Source: Acinetobacter sp. Ac_5812
GTDB taxonomy: Bacteria > Pseudomonadota > Gammaproteobacteria > Pseudomonadales > Moraxellaceae
Reading direction: 5' to 3'
NCBI RefSeq assembly: GCF_013072695.1
Contig: NZ_LXUK01000001.1
Span: forward strand, 372,001-436,000
Length of the DNA: 64,000 bases
Shown: positions 1 to 6,778 of the stretch, piece by piece
Layout: each line of letters begins with the position of its first letter
Position numbering within the stretch: the first letter of the stretch is position 1
Translations under genes and position numbers: made by a program
The notes under the pieces: generated by a model
Seen by the model: the letters and a program-made list of their open reading frames with translations, nothing else
Told to the model about the DNA's origin: nothing
The model's database searches: none

Positions 1-493
1 ATGATGGATGAACTGCACTATAATAACGTTGAGCTTGCTGATAATCCAAGACTTCGTCACCTTGTTGCAATAGCACCAGAATTTTATCAGCATGCGCCAG
101 TTTCGTGTCAGCAATCGATTGTAATTGCTGCAATTGATCGGCATCAAGCGTCCATGATGCAGTGACTTTGAGCGGGATTTGCTCAATCCCGAACAAATCT
201 TCGAATAACTGCCATGGTTGCATAGCTGGATTAATCAGTACAGCAGGATAGCCATATTTTGCGACAAGGTATGTCGCATAAAAGCCGCCCAGACTGCTTC
301 CAACTAAAACCACTTTATCGTTTGGTAAATTTTCGATAAGCTGTGACAGCTGTTGCAGCACTCGATTGGGTGATTGATTTAAATCAGGTAAATGCACCTG
401 TATCGTCTCGTACTGTGCACAATATTGTTGCAGTTGTTGCCCTTTTATCGACATCGGACTACTGCGAAAACCATGTAGATAGATAATTTGCAT
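1..493 (-). CDS. YqiA-like alpha/beta hydrolase (UPF0227), 3' end cut off
   Basis: The reading frame starts at an ATG at 493 and runs off the left edge, so about 164 N-terminal residues are visible and the C-terminus is missing. The protein opens MQIIYLHGFRSSP, the strand and HGF oxyanion-loop signature of the small single-domain YqiA esterases. It carries the nucleophile elbow VGSSLGG, with the catalytic serine in the GxSxG pattern. The segment around ILVLLQQGDEVLDY fits the region holding the catalytic aspartate. The catalytic histidine would lie beyond the edge. In enterobacteria yqiA sits near parE and cpdA; those neighbours are not visible here. The substrate is unknown. Confidence 0.85.
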   Translation of the reverse strand, partial: MQIIYLHGFRSSPMSIKGQQLQQYCAQYETIQVHLPDLNQSPNRVLQQLSQLIENLPNDKVVLVGSSLGGFYATYLVAKYGYPAVLINPAMQPWQLFEDLFGIEQIPLKVTASWTLDADQLQQLQSIADTKLAHADKILVLLQQGDEVLDYQQAQRYYSAVHPS

Positions 494-755
494 ACGCACC
501 AAAATAGGCAATGGCTTGACATAAAGTGAAATAAATCACATTATTTTGATTAATAGTTAAACAAATAACAATATAAATTACATTTAAGCTCGATATTGTC
601 TGACACAAAAAACGATACTGTACTCCGTTCATCAGTATTCTAAAAAAATTACGTATGAAAGACATAAGATGTAAGAGTTTGTTGTAGTTTATCTAAATAA
701 TATTCAGAAAAATCACTTCAAACCTTCGGTATATATCAAGGATGGGGAAATTAAT

Positions 756-2102
756 ATGCCAAGTTTAACGCCTCTGCATGAAACCTATTGTAAGTGGGAT
801 CGTACCCCCCCAAGTCAGGCAGATGTTTTGGAGGGTTTGGCACAGCTGGTCAGTACCAGTCTCAGTGGCGTACACGAACTGATTCAAGTGGTACAAACCG
901 AAGTATTAAGGACAACGCTCGGTTTAAGTGCACAAAAAGCCAAACAATTACAAAAGCACCCACAACTGCAAAAATTTTATCAGTTCTCTTATGTGGCACT
1001 GCAAAAATATGGCAGTCATTTTCTAGCGCCTAATTTACGTCGCATTATTGAAAAATTTCCAGTCTTGCATGACAAGCCCTTAACCCCAACCCTGCATTTT
1101 GTGGTGGGTGCGCTGAACGGAATTTTTGGTGATTTCTTTTTAAAGCAACACAATCCAATGGCTTTGCCGATGGTGCTTTATGATCACTATGGTTCTTTAC
1201 AGCAAGGCGAACTGACTGGGCGTGTAGTGATTCTTGCCCATGGTTTGTGTATGAACCATTTGACCTGGTCAAATCATCGCTATGGCGGGATTGGTGAACG
1301 CTTACTTGCGCAACGTGATAACAACACCATGTTGTATTTGAATTACAACACTGGACGCCGAATTTCCGCCAATGGCCGTAGTTTTGCCAATACCCTAGAG
1401 GATTTGGTGCAGCGTAATCCACGTATCACCAGTATCGACCTGATTGGTCACAGTATGGGCGGCTTGGTTTCGCGTAGTGCCCTGTTTTATGGCAAACAGA
1501 ATCTGTATCAATGGGTGCACATGGTCGAGAATCTAGTCTGCATCGGTTCGCCTCATCATGGTGCAGTGCTTGAACGCTTTGGTTTCGTCTTGCAGGATAA
1601 ACTCGGTGGCTTCCCCTTTATCAACTTGCTAGGTCAGTTAGTGAATGTGCGTAGTAACGGCATACTCGATCTGCGTTATGGCAGTGTTCGTGATGATGAC
1701 TGGGAACACAATGACGCCCGCATTGGTTTTGCTGATGACAATCGCAAACCCGCTCCGCTGCCGTCCCATATCAATACCTTCTTGATTGCAGGAACTTTAG
1801 AATTTGAGAAGTTACGCAATAAAGCGCTGTCTGTAATTGGGGATTATCTGGTCAGTGTGAAAAGTGCTTTAGGTGAACACCAAAATCCACGTTTTCAGTT
1901 GAAGTTGCCTGATACACATAAAGCGGTTTTCTATGGGCTGAATCATTTTGAAATTCAGTATCATTCGAGTGTAGCCGAGCAGATTACCCGTTGGTTATAC
2001 CCAGATGCCAGAGAAAAAGTTGAGGCAGGTGTACAAACCCATATGATCAATGTCCCGCAGAACTATACTTTTGATGATTTAGAAGGCATTGTTGAGACCT
2101 AA
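756..2102 (+). CDS. Alpha/beta hydrolase, lipase/PGAP1-like
   Basis: A 448-residue protein with a long N-terminal helical extension and a hydrolase core beginning near residue 155 (VVILAHGLCMNHLTW, oxyanion loop). The nucleophile elbow is GHSMGG near residue 232, inside a DLIGHSMGGLVSR segment typical of lipases and PGAP1-type esterases. A histidine in GLNHFE near the C-terminus is a candidate catalytic base. No signal peptide is evident, so it is probably cytoplasmic. A purine-rich GGATGGGGAAATTAAT precedes the ATG. It stands alone with its own terminator. The substrate cannot be read from the sequence. Confidence 0.85.
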   Translation: MPSLTPLHETYCKWDRTPPSQADVLEGLAQLVSTSLSGVHELIQVVQTEVLRTTLGLSAQKAKQLQKHPQLQKFYQFSYVALQKYGSHFLAPNLRRIIEKFPVLHDKPLTPTLHFVVGALNGIFGDFFLKQHNPMALPMVLYDHYGSLQQGELTGRVVILAHGLCMNHLTWSNHRYGGIGERLLAQRDNNTMLYLNYNTGRRISANGRSFANTLEDLVQRNPRITSIDLIGHSMGGLVSRSALFYGKQNLYQWVHMVENLVCIGSPHHGAVLERFGFVLQDKLGGFPFINLLGQLVNVRSNGILDLRYGSVRDDDWEHNDARIGFADDNRKPAPLPSHINTFLIAGTLEFEKLRNKALSVIGDYLVSVKSALGEHQNPRFQLKLPDTHKAVFYGLNHFEIQYHSSVAEQITRWLYPDAREKVEAGVQTHMINVPQNYTFDDLEGIVET

Positions 2103-2106
2103 ACCA

Positions 2107-2140
2107 TAAAAGCTCAGTTAGGTTCTAGCTGAGCTTTTTT
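2107..2140 (+). terminator. Rho-independent terminator of the hydrolase gene
   Basis: The arms AAAAGCTCAG and CTGAGCTTTT flank a short loop and a T-run follows, directly after the stop codon at 2102. The symmetric A/T flanks could also stop transcripts arriving on the minus strand from the gene ending at 2165. Confidence 0.8.
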
Positions 2141-2164
2141 AATAAACAGGGATAACGGGTCATT

Positions 2165-2704
2165 CTAGGGTTTGAATCGATCATAGACTCTATATTTAAA
2201 AATATTCTGGATTGATGTTTCTTGAAACAAATATCCATTAAGTGCGGACACAATATTGTGATCATTTCCTGACTTCGCACAGGATAAATTCACATCCACT
2301 GAATCCTCGACTTTAAAGCCTTCTTTTTTAAGCTTAGTGCGATCTATCGCTCTCGAATAGGCGAATGAGTTATTAGGATTAAAGATCATAATCAGATCAG
2401 TTTTATTATGTTTCATTTCCGCCCAATAAATATAATAATCCGTATTTTTGTATAGAACATGATTACATATTCCTGTAGACGTCCAATTATTATCTTTTAA
2501 GTTAAAGCCGATTTCTTTTGCAACTTTTTTATTTTCCTTATTAAAACCATCCTCCCAGATATCAGGACATTCTGTATCTTCTAAGACCGTCACTTTTACA
2601 GCAGTTTCACTCCAATACTTCGTACATTGGTTGGTGCTCTCTGCATATAAGCCCATACTATTCAGCAGAATAACTAAGACTATCGTTAGCTTTATTCCCT
2701 TCAT
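2165..2704 (-). CDS. Secreted protein, paralogue of 9257-9790 (putative T6SS immunity)
   Basis: A 179-residue protein with a signal peptide (MKGIKLTIVLVILLNSMGLYA), so probably periplasmic. It shares a clear pattern with the protein at 9257-9790: signal peptide ending YAES or HAES, CxKYW, a valine-rich segment, ECxxIW, WxSTGxC, YYIY, and SCAKxG near the C-terminus. Conserved cysteines suggest a disulfide-stabilised fold. It is the last gene of the minus-strand array behind the VgrG and effector genes. The family is not recognised. An immunity role is inferred from location, export and its copy beside the effector. Confidence 0.75.
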   Translation of the reverse strand: MKGIKLTIVLVILLNSMGLYAESTNQCTKYWSETAVKVTVLEDTECPDIWEDGFNKENKKVAKEIGFNLKDNNWTSTGICNHVLYKNTDYYIYWAEMKHNKTDLIMIFNPNNSFAYSRAIDRTKLKKEGFKVEDSVDVNLSCAKSGNDHNIVSALNGYLFQETSIQNIFKYRVYDRFKP

Positions 2705-2753
2705 CTCTATCTCAAACGAATCCTAAATTAATGAAAAATAAATTGTGATTATC

Positions 2754-3296
2754 TCACTTCATAAGTTCACCTTGGTCATTTAATTTCAGTTTTAGCTCTT
2801 TTCCATTTTCTTTATATAAAACTTCATACTTCTGATTAATAAAAATATTTTGAGATGCATCTAAGGTAATGCTTTTAACCAAGCCAAACTTATTTACCGT
2901 TGTCAGATTTATTTCTGGATTTCCAGCTTCACTTGAAGAAGGAGATGCAATTAATAAAATGCCTGTACTTGTTTCTGGGAAAACGACTGAATCACCATAA
3001 CGTGGGTTGATAAAGTTATAAACTTTAATCAGACGGCTGCTATCAATCAAATTGATTGAGCCGCAGTTCATTCTTTGTGCCGATAAAATACAGTTAAGAT
3101 GGGCATTTGAGTTATAAGGAAGCGAAGTGATCAGGAAGCCATCATCATTCTTTTTTAACTTTACAGGATTTGACGAGCCTTTTTTTATTTGGCTTTGATC
3201 GGAAATTTCATGTTTCTTTTCTGAGATAGTGCTACAGGAAGAAGTTATGATGCTTAAGCCTAGAATATAGGTATATTTTCTATAGGATGAATTCAT
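2754..3296 (-). CDS. Small secreted protein or lipoprotein in effector/immunity array
   Basis: The ATG at 3296 is chosen because AAAGGAA lies six bases upstream and the protein then begins with a hydrophobic signal (MNSSYRKYTYILGLSIITSSC). The cysteine follows ITSS, a weak lipobox, so lipid modification is possible but not certain. The rest (180 residues in all) is unrecognised and ends in a short lysine- and leucine-rich beta-like segment (LYKENGKELKLKL). A similar ending (YKDKNGKLLKINL) occurs in the protein at 4617-5582, hinting at a shared C-terminal strand pair. Located 17 bases after the gene at 3314-3844. Confidence 0.7.
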   Translation of the reverse strand: MNSSYRKYTYILGLSIITSSCSTISEKKHEISDQSQIKKGSSNPVKLKKNDDGFLITSLPYNSNAHLNCILSAQRMNCGSINLIDSSRLIKVYNFINPRYGDSVVFPETSTGILLIASPSSSEAGNPEINLTTVNKFGLVKSITLDASQNIFINQKYEVLYKENGKELKLKLNDQGELMK

Positions 3297-3313
3297 AATA
3301 AGTTCCTTTAAAA

Positions 3314-3844
3314 TTAACCACAACGACCATAATATTCACTGAATTTAATCTTTTTCTTGGTTAAGCAATTTACCTGCCTCGGTATGTAATCATCAGGTGT
3401 TTCAGCTTTAGGATAAAGTAAATAATCATCTTGAATTAAAACAGGTTCCTTATTCTTTTCTGTTTTAAAGGTTGAATACCTATATCCGACTTCAGAACGA
3501 TCTGCACAATTACGATATTCCAAGGTAAAGTTATTTTTGCTAACAGCAATATTATCAAATGAGCTATAAATGCATCCATTATAAGAATTATTAAAAATTT
3601 GACTGTTTTCATACATTAGTGATTTATCTATGCCACTCAAAATACGTATAGATGTCAGCTGGTCTTTTTTTCCTAAAATTTCAATTAAATCAACAATACC
3701 ATCACGATTAACATCCATTCTGTAAGATTGTAAAACCATTGCTTTCGCATTCAAAGAATCGTTTTCTGCAGAATGTGTCGACGCTGTCGCAAAAATTAAA
3801 CTAACAGTAATTAACAATCCTTTGAGCAAAAGATTAAATTTCAT
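3314..3844 (-). CDS. Small secreted protein with EF-hand-like loop in immunity array
   Basis: The start at 3844 is set by a near-perfect GGAGG five bases upstream and by the signal peptide that follows, ending near THSA at residue 26. The mature protein of about 150 residues carries DVNRDGIVDLIE (residues 44-55). This matches the 12-residue calcium loop pattern D-x-N-x-D-G-x-x-x-x-x-E seen in EF-hands and similar calcium sites. Four cysteines lie in the C-terminal half, the last in YGRCG at the end. No family is recognised. The position among secreted small proteins behind a T6SS effector suggests immunity or a related periplasmic function. Confidence 0.75.
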   Translation of the reverse strand: MKFNLLLKGLLITVSLIFATASTHSAENDSLNAKAMVLQSYRMDVNRDGIVDLIEILGKKDQLTSIRILSGIDKSLMYENSQIFNNSYNGCIYSSFDNIAVSKNNFTLEYRNCADRSEVGYRYSTFKTEKNKEPVLIQDDYLLYPKAETPDDYIPRQVNCLTKKKIKFSEYYGRCG

Positions 3845-4004
3845 TTTTCCTCCAGAATAGAACAGTTTTATCATAATAGATTAAAGAAAAGTTGGCTTAG
3901 GCATCAAAAAACTTAAAATTAGATTCAGAGAGATTCTGTAAAATTAAAATAGTAATTGAGTTATGCTATCTAGAGTTTTTTCCATCATTTCACTTAACTC
4001 TATC

Positions 4005-4526
4005 TCACTTTTTTAAAAAACTTCTATCTTTTAAATTAAATATATAACATTCATTCTCAACATTTATATTATTATCTTGATAGGAAAATGTTGTACCTGA
4101 CAAACAAACTTGATTGCTAACTTGACTAAACTTAACGATAGAGGGCTCTGATGCAATCTCTTCGAATCTATCATCAACAAAATAACCTACAGACTGCTCT
4201 AATGGATATACATTCTTCGTTGCAGGATCCAATACAACAAAATATTTGACTTTCCTAGGTACCCCCGTTCCTGCATCTCTTTCTTTTTCAATTACTAAAG
4301 CAATTTTATTTTGAGAAAAATTTACTTTTTTGCTTAATGCATTATTATAAATTTTTAAAAAGCTATCTGAGCAAAAATCAATATATCCTTGCTCAAACTT
4401 ACACTTAGCAACATTGTCTCGTGTAATTGTATCAACATCAAAATATTGATTCTTTTCTTTAGAAAAACAAGAATTTGAAATAACTAAACCAATAGTAAAT
4501 ATCATTGCTGCTTTCAAAAAACTCAT
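4005..4526 (-). CDS. Secreted protein, paralogue of the N-terminal half of 4617-5582
   Basis: A 173-residue protein whose ATG at 4526 has AGGAAA upstream and opens a signal peptide (MSFLKAAMIFTIGLVISNSCFS). The mature part shares a pattern with residues about 50-170 of its upstream neighbour: a cysteine then x-F, xFC, LKxYNxxL, KVxNF, NK, an ERxD or ERND segment, VxDxxxKxVY, a serine-rich stretch, CLSG, CYxxN, and SF. This is best explained by tandem duplication with divergence. The function is unknown; periplasmic immunity is the working idea from context. Its composition is very AT-rich compared with the flanking core genes. Confidence 0.75.
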   Translation of the reverse strand: MSFLKAAMIFTIGLVISNSCFSKEKNQYFDVDTITRDNVAKCKFEQGYIDFCSDSFLKIYNNALSKKVNFSQNKIALVIEKERDAGTGVPRKVKYFVVLDPATKNVYPLEQSVGYFVDDRFEEIASEPSIVKFSQVSNQVCLSGTTFSYQDNNINVENECYIFNLKDRSFLKK

Positions 4527-4616
4527 TTCAAATTTCCTATTAATAATTTTAAAATTTATTAAAAAATATAAACAAAACACCCCAAAACTATTAGGTTATA
4601 CCAATACAAAATAAAA

Positions 4617-5582
4617 TTACTCTTGTTTTAAATTTATCTTTAATAATTTTCCATTTTTATCCTTATAACTTATAACTCCTGAGCTATCAATTGAGTAATA
4701 ATCACCCATTTTCTCTATATTTAGTATAGGTTTTATTTTTATTAAATAAAATTCAGAGCTGGACTCTTCCTCTGTATCTATATATTTTTCAGCAATAGAA
4801 TAGAAGCTGTCTTTAAATTCTGGTAGAAATCTAAATGCATTTGCATTTAATGAATTTACTTTTGAGTCATTTAAAAAAACCACTAAATTAGGTGATATTT
4901 TTTGTAATTCAGATAAAGTATAAGGTCTATTATTAGATTTTTCAAGTTGTTCACATTTTTTCACTAGATTTTTCTCTGTGCATTTAGAAAAAAAGTCTGA
5001 AGAAATTGGTAAACTGAGTTTCTTTATTTCATTATTTGAACTAGTATTGTTATCTTTTTTCACCTCCTTCTCCAACTCCACCCTAGATTTAAAATCAAAA
5101 CTTCCATTATTATATACATAGCAAGTTTTCACTGCAGTATAAGAGTTTCGATACTGATTAAAATTTCCGCTTAGGCAAAATATACTATTATTTAATGAAA
5201 ATTCTATAGGTTTAATATTTAACATCACACTTAATGATGCTGGAAATGTATAAACTTTTTTACTTTCCAAATCTATGACTGCTAAATATAAATCATTTCT
5301 TTCTTTAAAATTTATTAAAAATTTATTTTTATCAAAATTTGATACTTTGTTTTTTAGAACACTATTATAATCTTTCAATAGTTTCTTGGTACAAAAATTA
5401 ACTTCATCAAAATCAATCGAACAGCCTTTGACATCGATTTTATGAATTTCTTTTACTGCAGGTGATTTCGCTTGGGTCGAATCTTGCGAATAATCACCCC
5501 ATGAAGAATTTTCTTTTGCAGAACAAACGTTAAACGAAATAGTAAAAGCAACCATCACTCTTAAAAAAAACAATTTATTCAT
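4617..5582 (-). CDS. Two-part secreted protein in immunity array
   Basis: A 321-residue protein with a signal peptide (MNKLFFLRVMVAFTISFNVCSA). Residues about 45-175 resemble the whole of the downstream protein at 4005-4526. Residues about 195-321 form a second, unrelated part with CTEKNLVKKCEQLEK, ending in YKDKNGKLLKINL. It may be a fusion of two array modules or the longer ancestor of the shorter copy. There is no clear Shine-Dalgarno sequence before the ATG, unlike most neighbours. The family is not recognised. Strongly AT-rich. Confidence 0.75.
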   Translation of the reverse strand: MNKLFFLRVMVAFTISFNVCSAKENSSWGDYSQDSTQAKSPAVKEIHKIDVKGCSIDFDEVNFCTKKLLKDYNSVLKNKVSNFDKNKFLINFKERNDLYLAVIDLESKKVYTFPASLSVMLNIKPIEFSLNNSIFCLSGNFNQYRNSYTAVKTCYVYNNGSFDFKSRVELEKEVKKDNNTSSNNEIKKLSLPISSDFFSKCTEKNLVKKCEQLEKSNNRPYTLSELQKISPNLVVFLNDSKVNSLNANAFRFLPEFKDSFYSIAEKYIDTEEESSSEFYLIKIKPILNIEKMGDYYSIDSSGVISYKDKNGKLLKINLKQE

Positions 5583-5688
5583 AACATTAATTTCAAAAAA
5601 TGATATTTAAAAAAGAAGTCATCATGAACATCCCTCTTGATATTTCAATTTATCAAGTGTCCCATATGTAACCTCGACAACCTTATTC

Positions 5689-6114
5689 TCAACAATATAA
5701 AAATTTAACACCATTATTATTATCAAATTGATGTTGCAAGTAGTATGTATTGTCATCATATGCACTTTTTACTAAGCTCAAGTCTTTAATCTTAGATTTT
5801 AAATCTGCAACAGGAAGTCCCATAAATTCAGATTTTTGATATGAGGCAGTTGAAATCTTATTATCAAAGACTAAATAATCAATATTTTCATCTTTAGTTT
5901 TTGCATATAAACAATTATCAATAATTTCCGTATCATCTACTTGCTTTACAAGACCTTCTTTTTCCAACTTAGTGTAATCTTGGCCTATATTCATATTTTT
6001 AAATTCAGACAATAAATTATTTAATGAATAATTATTATCTACAATCTTAGTTTCCTCTTTGGCATCACACGCAGCTAAAATCAAGCATAGCAGGAAAATT
6101 ATTTTCTTATTCAC
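5689..6114 (-). CDS. Small lipoprotein in immunity array (GTG start)
   Basis: A 141-residue lipoprotein: the signal MNKKIIFLLCLILAAC ends in a good lipobox (LAAC). The start is a GTG, supported by GAGGT six bases upstream. The mature protein contains NIGQDYTKLEKEG, a C-x-YAK strand, and a second repeat-like segment SEFMGLPVADLKSKI, closing with LYC. Two G-x-x-x-x-L repeats, each followed by beta-strands, loosely resemble SmpA/BLIP-like folds. This is inference from pattern only. It lies between the putative cognate immunity lipoprotein (6242-6778) and the 321-residue protein. Confidence 0.75.
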   Translation of the reverse strand: MNKKIIFLLCLILAACDAKEETKIVDNNYSLNNLLSEFKNMNIGQDYTKLEKEGLVKQVDDTEIIDNCLYAKTKDENIDYLVFDNKISTASYQKSEFMGLPVADLKSKIKDLSLVKSAYDDNTYYLQHQFDNNNGVKFLYC

Positions 6115-6241
6115 TATTTACCTCAAGAAGCTACCAATAACCTTTAAAATAAAACTCAATTAATGGCTTTCTTTAAAAATAAACCAGATTTTTTCAAAAT
6201 TAAAGATCCTCTATATAACTTCAACACCTATGAAAGCATAA

Positions 6242-6778
6242 TTAATCTTCACAATCCGACATAGAGAAATCTTTTTCCTGCAAATGAATTCCTTGTATTT
6301 CACTGTTTACTACATCAAAAACTAAAATATTATTTTTTTGATACTCATCAAAAACCTGATAGTTAAAATCTTGCTGAGAATCCCCAGCACCCTCACTTTT
6401 AATTTTTATAGTTTTATATCCTGCTTTATAATTATTATTTATATCTTCAACATTCATTCCATTACTGATACCCTTTGATGTATACACACTTTTATTTTCA
6501 TACTTCATTAAAATTTCAACTAATTTTTTAGAGTAAAAAGTATATGAAATAGCTGAGTCAGGATTAAAAATAGTGGTACAACTCCCCATCTCACTCATTA
6601 AATTATCTTTTGAAGAAAAATTAATTTCAGAATATTTATCACCAATAGAATAAACCTTTCCATTATAATATAAAGAGTTAAAATCTATAACATTTTTCTT
6701 ACTTTCAATTTCATTAGCATGATTACATGCACTAAGAAACACTAAAATAACAGTATAAAAAAATTTCAAATTAATCAT
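6242..6778 (-). CDS. Lipoprotein overlapping the effector gene, probable cognate immunity protein
   Basis: A 178-residue lipoprotein with the signal MINLKFFYTVILVFLSAC and lipobox LSAC, so probably anchored in the periplasm. The ATG at 6778 overlaps the last eight bases of the effector gene, implying translational coupling. AAGG touches this ATG directly. A TTG three codons downstream has AAGG at eight bases and may be the true start, giving a shorter signal. An internal YTSKGISNGMNVEDI segment parallels SEFMGLPVADL in 5689-6114. Being first after a peptidoglycan-cutting effector, exported and coupled, it is the best immunity candidate. Confidence 0.8.
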   Translation of the reverse strand: MINLKFFYTVILVFLSACNHANEIESKKNVIDFNSLYYNGKVYSIGDKYSEINFSSKDNLMSEMGSCTTIFNPDSAISYTFYSKKLVEILMKYENKSVYTSKGISNGMNVEDINNNYKAGYKTIKIKSEGAGDSQQDFNYQVFDEYQKNNILVFDVVNSEIQGIHLQEKDFSMSDCED

